A stretch of DNA of 64,000 nucleotides from Richelia intracellularis HH01 (GTDB lineage Bacteria; Cyanobacteriota; Cyanobacteriia; Cyanobacteriales; Nostocaceae): NCBI RefSeq assembly GCF_000350105.1, contig NZ_CAIY01000005.1:1-64000 (forward strand), written 5' to 3'. Both the position numbers and the translations under genes were made by a program. The notes below the pieces were generated by a model. That model did no database searches. It saw only the letters and a list, made by a program, of their open reading frames with translations, and was not told where the DNA came from. Below, one piece after another: positions 32,029 through 41,164 of this stretch. The first letter of the stretch is position 1. Every line of letters starts with the position of its first letter.

Positions 32029-32098
32029 TAGAGTAAAATAATATCTGTTAATTAAAGTGAATAATAAATGGAGTAGTAAAGATCATATTTGGGTCTAT

Positions 32099-32383
32099 TC
32101 AACCTACAGTTTGAACTTTTATATTGTTAGCTTTATGGCCTAATGGCACTAAATTAAAATACAGTTTTTGCCAACGATAATTTCTAGACAGTACTGAAAA
32201 GATACTGGACATCACTACTTTCAAAAAAACAATAAGGAGGAGAATCTCAAAAAGTAACTTTCTAAACTTAAAACTAAAAGTAATACTACGTAATAATGAG
32301 TAAAATTTAACTTTTGACTTATATCTCTTAGCCTTTTCATAAAGTAAATATACTGATGATTCTAACCAGTGAATTTCTCCTAC
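32099..32383 (-). other. Startless open frame between two cluster genes
   Basis: The spacer between the GT2 gene and the polymerase contains a minus-strand frame open for about 95 codons, ending TGA at 32099. It includes HWLESSVYLLYEKAKRYKSK and a hydrophobic run KLLFEILLLIVFLKVVMSS. It has no ATG or GTG before that hydrophobic run. It could be the displaced C-terminus of the preceding GT2 or a degenerate small gene, but frames this long are expected by chance a few times in a window this AT-rich. Confidence 0.2.
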
Positions 32384-33384
32384 TCATTTATGTTTACCTT
32401 ATGGGAAGATAATGCCTTTCTAGTAGGTATTTGAACAACATTAAATATTTTCTGATGTTTATCCCATTGTTTCCAAGTACAATACCCCAACCAACGCCCT
32501 TCAATCGAAGCAAACCACTTTCTTGTGGCCAAAGTTCCTTGGCTGGGGAGTAAACGCAACCATTGAATTAAACCCAAAGCATCCCGAGTTCCTACGAATA
32601 CAGCCCAAGTAATAAACACGATATTTTGTACAGGAGAGAAATACTCTAATAGGCCTAGAGTTTCATTGTGAACAGCGTTGATAAAAGCTAATTGATGGAA
32701 TTGCTGTCTTTTATCTTCGTCAAAACGTTTTGCCGGATAGTGATTTACTTTGATTTGAGGATCATAAACTAACTTCCAACCTGATTTTTTTAATGCCAAA
32801 CAAAATGCTAACTCAAAATGCACCTGAGCTCCCGTGCCATGCATTCTCTTATCAAAACGTAAATCAGAAATGGCACTACTACGAAAACTCATATTGACTC
32901 CTTTAAGAACATCTACTTCTCTAATTCCTCCCACACCTAAGTGGTGATTTCCAATTACCCGTCCAAACCATTGCACTTTTCCTACTATGTTACTGGAACC
33001 ATCTTCCAACTGATTATTTTGGTAAATGCAGTCCCTTCCCCCTACAGCAACAATGGAATTATTATTATCAAAGCGATGGCTAATTTTAGCTAACCAAGTT
33101 GGATGAGGTGCAGCATCATCATCAGTGATAGAAACAATATCACCACGAACCACTGATAATCCTGTATTGAGAGCAGCAACTACTCCTGGAACGAATACTG
33201 TAACAATTTCTAATGGTAAATTACCGGGGTCAAATTCTTGCAAAAATTTCCAGGTTTCTTGGTCGGTATTCCTAACTACTACAATGACTTGAGTTGCTGG
33301 TTTTGTTTGAGCTTGGATTGCTAACAAGCAGCAGGATAAATCTATAGGACGTCGATAAGTTGGAATAAGAACAGTATTTCTCAT
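32380..33384 (-). CDS. Family 2 glycosyltransferase (HEP cluster)
   Basis: A 334-aa GT-A enzyme beginning RNTVLIPTYRRPIDLSCCLL. The sugar-nucleotide metal-binding motif is VSITDDDAAPHPTWLAKI (DDD), and GVNMSFRSSAI plus GAQVHFELAFCLALKKSG fit the acceptor side. There is no membrane-spanning anchor; a hydrophobic stretch near 250-270 may bind the membrane surface. It overlaps the upstream GT4 by four bases (ATGA), indicating translational coupling. It probably adds one sugar of the envelope polysaccharide repeat; the linkage is unknown. Confidence 0.85.
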   Translation of the reverse strand: MRNTVLIPTYRRPIDLSCCLLAIQAQTKPATQVIVVVRNTDQETWKFLQEFDPGNLPLEIVTVFVPGVVAALNTGLSVVRGDIVSITDDDAAPHPTWLAKISHRFDNNNSIVAVGGRDCIYQNNQLEDGSSNIVGKVQWFGRVIGNHHLGVGGIREVDVLKGVNMSFRSSAISDLRFDKRMHGTGAQVHFELAFCLALKKSGWKLVYDPQIKVNHYPAKRFDEDKRQQFHQLAFINAVHNETLGLLEYFSPVQNIVFITWAVFVGTRDALGLIQWLRLLPSQGTLATRKWFASIEGRWLGYCTWKQWDKHQKIFNVVQIPTRKALSSHKVNINE

Positions 33385-34504
33385 TGATGACTCAACTCTT
33401 CAAATAAATTTAAATAGGCTTGTGACATATTTTTCCAGCTGTGTTCTTCAGCTATAATTCGTGCGATTTTTCCCATACTTTTCATTTGAGAGGGATGATT
33501 TACTAGGAATGAAATTGCTAAACTTAGACTTTGAATATTATTACAATCTTGTAAAACTATGCCTGATTCGGGAGTCACTAATTCTGCACCCCCGGTAGTA
33601 TCCGCTGTGATCACGGGTAGCCCTGAAGCCATGGCTTCTAATAAAACTAGGGTACAAGCTTCATAACGGGAAGGAAAAACAAATATATCAGCTGCACGCA
33701 TGATTGCTGCCATATCCTGACGATAGCCCAAAAAATGTACCCGTTTTTCTAAACCTAGGGAGGTTGCTAACCCAGGAAAAGGACTTGTTTCCACATCGCC
33801 AACCACTGCTAAATGGATATTAGGAACTTGAAGTAAAGCATAGAGAATAGTATCTAAGTTTTTTCTGGATGTGCGAATATCTCCTGCAAATAGAGCCAAA
33901 GTTACATTTACTGGTAAACCTAATTGAGTACGAGGAGTTTTACCCGGGGTAAATTCTTGTAAATCCACTCCATTAGTAATAGTGCGTATTTTTTGTACTG
34001 GTATGCTAAGTTTTACCAATTCTTGTTTAACTTTTTCTGATACAGCTACAATTAATCGTGCTTTTTGAAAAGATTGTTGTTCCAAAATTGAATTTACGGC
34101 AGTATATACCCATTGGTAAGCACTATATAGATTACAGCGTGTGCGAAAAATGTGAGCAGGTGATTTTAACCAAGAACTATGGACAAAATGAACTGCATTT
34201 ACATCTGCTTTAGCATTTGTGATAGCACCATTAACTTGAATCACATCAAATTTTTTTCTATTATGGTAAAGCCAGATAGTACTTATTTGGGCAAAAAAAA
34301 GTTTCTTAGTAATTCTGTAGGAAGAAACTTAACTGGTATATAGATAAATTCTAACCCTGGATAATCCCTGATTTCTGATGCAACTTCACTAGCTATCAAA
34401 GTAATTTGATGACCTTGATTAGCAGATGCTTTGACTATTTCGTAATTGACTCTTCCTTGCCCGTCACCTTTTTTAATTTTATGATTTACAATACATATTT
34501 TCAT
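33381..34504 (-). pseudogene. Family 4 glycosyltransferase split by a T8 frameshift (HEP cluster)
   Basis: Start is ATG 34504 (MKICIVNHKIKKGDGQGRVN). The first frame ends after LLRNFFLPK, but changing the T8 run of the coding strand (34293-34300) to nine T restores the frame: AQISTIWLYHNRKKFDVIQV leads directly into the second segment (from about 34244). The restored protein has 374 aa. The GT-B C-terminal domain is well preserved: ALFAGDIRTSRKNLDTIL, FVFPSRYEACTLVLLEAMAS (the E-x7-E region) and GLPVITADTTGGAELV. It ends overlapping the next GT2 by ATGA. Either a fresh pseudogene, a sequencing error, or a gene read through slippage. Confidence 0.85.
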
Positions 34505-34550
34505 ATTGAATTTTAAGATTTTTTTGATGAACAAAAAGTAATATTATTAC

Positions 34551-35542
34551 TTATCGATAAGATTTTAGTAATTGGTTAGTAATTTTTTGGGGTATATAGC
34601 TAAGAATTAAAGTTGACAAGTTTCGAAAGCTAAAATTATGTGATTTAATTACTTTCCAAATATAGGTTCTAGCCGCCTTCAATTGTTCTATTTTTAGTAA
34701 ACCAATAGCTAAAGTTGTATGAGCATCTAGATATTTTTTTTGGAAATAAGGATAAAAACTTTTAGTTTTTTATCCTCCATAAATTGTTGATAACAAAAAA
34801 TTTCACTTTTAGCTTTGCGTATTTTAGCTTCAGCATTTCGCCTACCACTCTGCATTGTGTCTGTATATAAATGTTCTCTATACTTAGCTAGTCTTTGTGG
34901 AAGATAAAAAGCTCCATAATCATCAATACAACATAAATAGGTTAAATATAAATCCCACATTCCTCCTACTTCTGTAGGAATTTTATCCCAATCAATAAAA
35001 TCTCGACGAATAACACAAGCCGCAGCAGTAGGAATAGATTTATTAATTAATCCAAGCTCAATGAAGGGTTTATAAGTTGCTTCTTCCAGGAGAGATCTCT
35101 GATATATCCTACTATATCTTTCCGTGGCAATGGTATCAATAATACCTTCACTATTAATTATTAATTGATCACAAAATGCTATAACCAAATTATCATCTTT
35201 TTCTAAAATGGGAACTAATTTTGCTAAAAAATCACATTCCCAAATATCATCATCATGTAAACTGGCAACATATTTACCTCTTGCCATTTTTAGTGCATGA
35301 AGTTGATTGGCAATCATACCAATATTTTCGTTGTGTTGCCAATACTTGATTCTGGGGTCAGGGAATGATTCCACTATTTCCTGAGTGTCGTCAATACTAC
35401 AATTATCAGAAACAATTATTTCAATATTTTGATAGGTTTGCTTGATTGCACTATCAATTGCTTGTTTTAGATAATAACATCGATTATATGTAGGAATAAC
35501 AACACTAACTAAAGATTGATATTTTCCTGTATTGATTAGCAT
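34551..35542 (-). pseudogene. Family 2 glycosyltransferase with late frameshift (HEP cluster)
   Basis: ATG at 35542 opens SLVSVVIPTYNRCYYLKQAI, a classic GT2 N-terminus; SLHDDDIWECDFLAKL carries the DxD-like metal site. The open frame stops at 34727 after 271 residues, but its last ten are out of character. One missing base at about 34754-34763 explains this: in the other frame the protein continues FYPYFQKKYLDAHTTLAIGL, then LKIEQLKAARTYIWKVIKSH, to TAA at 34551. The restored length is 330 aa. The catalytic domain is intact in either case, so the truncated enzyme might still work. Confidence 0.85.
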
Positions 35543-36570
35543 ATTTCTTAGTTTAACCGAAGATAAATTAACTCAATCAACTAAATTGACTGAATTGTTA
35601 GATGAGTTTGTAAATAAGAGACAATAGAATATTAGTCTCTAGGTAAGAAGACTTTTAATACTAGATTAGCATTATAAAAATACCTGTCAGCATGGCCGAT
35701 TTTAGAATTAATAAAAAGATATTGTGCTCTATCTGATATTTATTTACTATCTATTAAACGATTATTTTATCTTTCATATCAACATATTTATCGATTAGTA
35801 TACAAAATTCAATTACACAATCATCAGCATAGATTGTTTGATAGAATATTCCAGTTAAAAAATACTCAATATATAATTAAGTGATATTTTAGTTTGATAT
35901 ATAATGTTATTTCTAAAAGAAAATAGCATTGCTATAAAGTAATTTAAATTAATGTAGTATAGAAGATACATATATTATTGCAATTGGATTAATCTAAGGA
36001 CTCTAATTGATGGGATATAATATCCTATTTAAAGCTTATAACATTCAGAGAAATAAAAGTTGAATTCTCTTAGTCAAAAGTAAGTATTTGTAAGTATCGA
36101 ATACAAATAATAAGATATTAGTGTTAAAGATAAAACCCACCATTTTATCTTTAACATTCCTACAACTCTAAATAAATTGCAAAAAGTATACTTTATAAAC
36201 TCCAACTGGAATAAATAAAGAGTATTTTAAGTTCTAAAAAAACTACGATAATGTTATAATAGCCCATACTAAGTATAAAAGTGTTAGATTTAAGCAAAAG
36301 CAAAAATTAAAATCTAGAATCATATAAATCAAGCGTAGTTGTTAAAAATACTTTTGTTAGAGTAAAACAAAAAAAGATGAAGTAAGCATAGTTTTTTGTA
36401 ATTAAATTGAAAATTATGACAACGATTTAATATTAGCTTGAATTAAAATTCATGAATAAATAAATATAGCTATGGAATTGAAGTTATTTTCAACAAAATG
36501 ATTAAACTTAATTAATGATTTCAGTGAATTCTGATCCAGAAGTTATAAGGCTGGAGTTATTTCTCAACTT
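35543..36570. other. Spacer inside the polysaccharide cluster
   Basis: About 1 kb between hepA and the GT2. I find no intact gene. On the minus strand at about 35620-35740, RAQYLFINSKIGHADRYFYN appears in an open stretch without a start; it may be chance or a remnant. Confidence 0.4.
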
Positions 36571-38409
36571 TTACTGCATTTCATACTGGGTTTTGTGATA
36601 TTGCCAAAGCTTGCCTCGTAATTTGAGTAATTCCTGATAATTGCCTTGTTCAATGATTTTTCCATGTTCTAAAACAATCACTTTATCAGCTTTAGCAATA
36701 GTAGATAAACGGTGAGCAATCACAATTACTGTTTTACCCACAGCTAGTGTTTCCAAAGATTCCTGAATTAACTTCTCTGTGACAGAATCTAATGCACTGG
36801 TAGCTTCATCTAAAATCAGAATTTCAGGATTCCTGAGTAGAGCACGAGCAATCGCAATTCTTTGTCTTTGTCCACCAGATAAACGCACGCCACGATCACC
36901 TAAAATACTATCAAAGCCTTCTGGCATATCTTGAATAAAATCAATAGCATTAGCTAATATTGCAACTTGTTTTATTTCCGCTTGAGTTGCCTCTTTTCTT
37001 CCATATGCAATATTATTCCAAACTGAGTCATTAAAGATAAATGTATCCTGGCTAACTACAGCCATTTTGTTGCGTAGGGAGTTTACTTCTAGTTGCTTAA
37101 TATCTATACCATCTATAGATATTATTCCATCAGTAACATCATAAAAACGCGGGATTAGATCTGCTAAAGTTGTTTTTCCAGCACCAGTCCCTCCTACAAG
37201 TGCAGTCATTTTACCCCGTTCAATACTTAAGGTGATATTCTGTAAAACTAAATGTTTTTTATCATAACCAAAGTCAACAGAAATTAAATCTATACCTTTT
37301 TTTAAGCCAGGAAAAAGTATTGAACCATTTTGAAAATAATTTTTGTTATCTCTTCTTAATAGTTCTTGGATATTGTTAATTGAGCCTTGGAGAGTACTGA
37401 TAAAAGCCATAGTGGCATTAACATCCTGCATAATTGGAACCAGACGGAATAAAACAAAGAAAAATGTCAATAGTGAGGCTACTTGTAAGCTACCAATTAC
37501 TACATATCGACTAAAAGCCAATATAATCATGCTCACAATTATGGTAGTTGCTATTCCTTCCGCAAATGGCTTAATTAATGTCCATGTAAGAGCAACTTTC
37601 TTAGAAGCGTGGATCACATTTTCACTGGCTTGATAATAACGCTGGCGTTCAAAATCTTGGGTTGTAAATGCATGTACTGTACGAATACCTTGAATAAACT
37701 CCATAGCAGTAGATGTGAACTTACCATTAGCAGTTGACATACCAAAACTTCTCTCTCTAATTTTGGCATTCAATGTTTTAAAACCTACACCTAACAAAGA
37801 AAACAACAGTACTGAAACTATAGTTAATTGCCAAGAGATAATCAACATAAATATCAGGTATACAATTGTAGTTAGCCCCCTAGTAAGTAAAAATGATGCC
37901 CCACTAAAACCCTGTTTGACACGTTCAATTTCAATAGTTAAGGTATTAACAATCTCACTGGAACTATTTTTGTTGAAATAAATAATAGGAAGAGATTGCA
38001 ATTGCTCAAATACCTGTTTACGTAAGCGATCACCAAGGTTTAGCTGAACTAATTCGGTATTCAACTGTGCTAAGTAGTTAAAACCTGCACGAATCCAGGT
38101 TGCAACCAAAATTAAGATTGATATCCGGTATAAACGACTGGTAACTGACGTATCAATACCTAAAATAAAAGTATCAAACCAATTGATACCTATTTGGAAT
38201 GGTTCTGCATTTGGGGTCGTTAGTTTTTGCAAAAAAGGCACAAGTAAGCCAATACTTACTCCCTCAAAAATTGCTGCAAGTATAGAAAAAACTAGGGCAA
38301 GGATTGCAATTATAAAAAAATATTTAAATTCTCTAAGTATAAGATAATTTCTTTTTAATATTTTTTGGATGATAAATTTCCAATTTTTATATTCATACTG
38401 TTTAACCAT
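36571..38409 (-). CDS. hepA: ABC exporter HepA (envelope polysaccharide)
   Basis: A 612-aa half-transporter: membrane domain with six helices (about 30-330) and nucleotide-binding domain (about 365-612). The latter has Walker A GGTGAGKTTLADLIPRFYD, Q-loop VVSQDTFIFNDSVWN, signature LSGGQRQRIAIARALL, Walker B EILILDEATSALD and the H-loop IAHRLSTI, all canonical. Position next to hepC within a polysaccharide cluster matches hepA of Anabaena/Nostoc, which is needed to form the heterocyst envelope polysaccharide layer that limits oxygen entry. It is intact. The name rests on gene order plus family; on sequence alone it is an MsbA-type exporter. Confidence 0.82.
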   Translation of the reverse strand: MVKQYEYKNWKFIIQKILKRNYLILREFKYFFIIAILALVFSILAAIFEGVSIGLLVPFLQKLTTPNAEPFQIGINWFDTFILGIDTSVTSRLYRISILILVATWIRAGFNYLAQLNTELVQLNLGDRLRKQVFEQLQSLPIIYFNKNSSSEIVNTLTIEIERVKQGFSGASFLLTRGLTTIVYLIFMLIISWQLTIVSVLLFSLLGVGFKTLNAKIRERSFGMSTANGKFTSTAMEFIQGIRTVHAFTTQDFERQRYYQASENVIHASKKVALTWTLIKPFAEGIATTIIVSMIILAFSRYVVIGSLQVASLLTFFFVLFRLVPIMQDVNATMAFISTLQGSINNIQELLRRDNKNYFQNGSILFPGLKKGIDLISVDFGYDKKHLVLQNITLSIERGKMTALVGGTGAGKTTLADLIPRFYDVTDGIISIDGIDIKQLEVNSLRNKMAVVSQDTFIFNDSVWNNIAYGRKEATQAEIKQVAILANAIDFIQDMPEGFDSILGDRGVRLSGGQRQRIAIARALLRNPEILILDEATSALDSVTEKLIQESLETLAVGKTVIVIAHRLSTIAKADKVIVLEHGKIIEQGNYQELLKLRGKLWQYHKTQYEMQ

Positions 38410-38551
38410 ATTTTTATTAACTCAATACATCAATATTTGTATTCTAATTACATATTTTTCAATATATGTAATTGATTATAATAATTGCCAGCTCTCTAAA
38501 CGCTAAATTATTTCATATTTTATTAGTCATTATTAATAGAATATCATGGGT

Positions 38552-39270
38552 TTACTTGAACAAATAACCAAATAATGATGGTATCTTATTTAGATATTTT
38601 TGATCTAGATAAGATAAATTAATTGCTTCTTTCAAACTATAAGATGTTGAACCGAACAAAGTCATTTTTCCTCGGATTACATTCAGTAATCCGGGAATGA
38701 TCTCAAAAGTATATTTGTAGATCATTTGGGTAATATCAACTTTATAATCCATGCGTGTATTAACAATACCATTATTAGTAGTTAATTTAATTAATTTGAA
38801 TAATCTCCCACGCTGTCCTACATACCATATATAAGTAGTCGTTAATTGATAGTAATTAAATTGCATCCATATTAATACAGTTATTGTTAATGGTATTAAA
38901 AGAGTGATTAAGATACAAGCTAACAAACTATTAATTAATAATTGTAATATATTTAGTAATTGGTTGTTAGTATACTGTTTAGGGATACATAAATATATCG
39001 GCTTATTAGCTTCCTGACAAGCATTTATCCAGAATAGTAATTGTTCTATACCTAATTGTGGATCAATGCGGATCAAATTAATATGAGAATTACGTAAACA
39101 ATTTATTAAATCTTGTTTTTCCTCCAATTCACAAATATATCCATTTTGTTTATTATAATCAGCAGCTTTTACTAATAACTGATTCCTCCGCCATAATAGA
39201 TAATATTTTTTTTCTTAACCTGAATATCACTCCTCTGTCCAGCTACACAATTCATAATTGATGTATTCAT
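38552..39270 (-). pseudogene. hepC: HepC-like sugar transferase with A8 frameshift
   Basis: Start ATG 39270 gives MNTSIMNCVAGQRSDIQVKK and then fails. Adding one A to the A8 run of the coding strand (39206-39213 on plus) gives KKYYLLWRRNQLLVKAADYN, leading into ELEEKQDLINCLRN and on to TAA at 38552; the restored product has 239 aa. A helix pair at about 118-135 is followed by YVGQRGRLFKLIKLTT and EIIPGLLNVIRGKMTLFGST, the undecaprenyl-phosphate sugar transferase (WbaP/WcaJ-type) signature regions. HepC is thought to start or modify the envelope polysaccharide repeat. It directly precedes hepA (142 bp). A TTG at 39127 gives a shorter frame that lacks the conserved N-terminus. Confidence 0.8.
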
Positions 39271-41164
39271 TTTCTCTATTTTATGAAGAGAACGTGGCTA
39301 AATTTTAATTAAAGTTTTCCATACTACACTAGTAAAATATTATTTTTTATAGTGTTGGAACTCATCAAAGTATATATCCTACTATGGGAATAATCAACTA
39401 TTAAATTATGATAATGTAAATCTTTACATACTCTTTAAAAAGACTAATTTGAATTAGTTAATAAGTTTTTATAAAACAAAGTATAATTTATATGAAATAA
39501 TACACACAACATAAAATTATATATGAGTAAGACTTTACTTATTTTTTTAATAAAAGTAGTAATACATACAATTACTGAGGTAATAGTATAGAAGTATAAG
39601 CAGCATAACTTATTAGATATAATAGTTATGAATAATATGTGTGTAATAATATATAGCATATCTAAAATTAGCTTGAATTTATTTTATTTCTTAAACTAAT
39701 AATTATGTTTATATTGAAATAGAATAAATTATAGTCTGAATCTATAAATATATAGGGAGATTATTTATGATAACTTTATATCCTATTAAAAACTATTCAT
39801 TTAATATTCCATAGAGATATTATATGGGTTAATATTATCATCTCAAAAAATCAATAAATTTTTCCTAATTAAAAGACCAAGAGATGAATTTAGTATTGTT
39901 AAGATTTTATATTAGAGCTGTTTAATAAATAAGAGATAATAAAAAATCAGCAGTCAGATATAGAATATGCTACATGTTAAGTGATTATTAAACTGAGCGT
40001 TACTAAAATGGACAATAGCTCGGATTAAATATGAGGACATTTGACTTACTATGATGATCATTAATCATAGTTATTTAATGCTAAAACAATGCAATTTTTG
40101 AGTAACGCGTAAAGATAATTTATATAAACCCGATAATAAATGATTTTATATTATTTTTTCTTCACTGTAACTTACTATTTAGTAGACCTTTTATTTAAAA
40201 TATCCTATGCTCATAAAAATTAATAAATAATTATATTTCAATAAACTCGAATAATAAGCTTTACATGGAAAAATATTGAAATAAGATGTATTAAATTTTA
40301 GTCCCTAGCAGAATATTGAAATAGGTTTTGGATGTCTTGAATTTCAGTGATAAAATAAGATAGTATAGTAAATACAAGTACAGTATATTGCAAAAATATA
40401 AATAATCATTAACAAATTTTTAGTATATGGTATCGACAGATTATGATTTTTTTTGATAAAATCAAATTTATATGTATATAGGTTTAAATAATGTAACTAT
40501 ATTTGTTTATAAATCTGGAGATAAATATTATAAAAGTTTTCATTCTTTATTAAGATATAGCAAAAAAATGGTATTTGTTATGGGTCTAGCAGGATAAACA
40601 GCATTATAGTTATCTAATCTAAGAAAAGTCACACATGCTATCATAGCATATGATGACATTTATCATTTAATATATAAGTGTTGAAACTCTTTAAAATTGT
40701 TGATTATTTAAGAATTTATAGTGAATAATAAGATTATGCTATTAAATCTCTTTATCAAAATATGTAAGGTGGTGTTTTAGTCTAATATCTGGATTGATTT
40801 TTAATTCTTAAAACTTTCGTCTAAATTTTTAAATTCATATAAATACCTCCATCTTCTTGCTCTTTTACGAATCTTTGCATTTATAAAAGAATTGCCCTTT
40901 GCCTAGAAATAAATACTTAGGCTGGGGCATTATTAATAACTTAAATCTTTTATCAATTAATATTGATGACTGGCATTAAGTATTATTATTATTATTAAGT
41001 TATAATAAAATATACTCTCATTATAATTTGGCCACAATACCTTATTAGCACTTAATATTTTAAGTATCGTGATCCTATATTATAAATGTAGAGTATATTG
41101 GTCTTATCAAAGATAATAAAATGCTTTTAAAATAAGGGTGTTTATATTATACATATACATTTTC
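39271..41164. other. Long spacer upstream of hepC
   Basis: About 1.9 kb between the Wzc-like gene and hepC, with no supported gene. Because hepC and hepA lie downstream, their promoter is expected here. A GTA-N8-TAC match to the NtcA consensus occurs at 40368-40381, but without a convincing -10 at the expected distance. Confidence 0.45.

Noticed and set aside
40368-40381. GTA-N8-TAC match to the NtcA-binding consensus upstream of hepC
   Set aside because: This short motif is expected many times by chance in 64 kb, and no TAN3T box lies at the usual distance on either strand.
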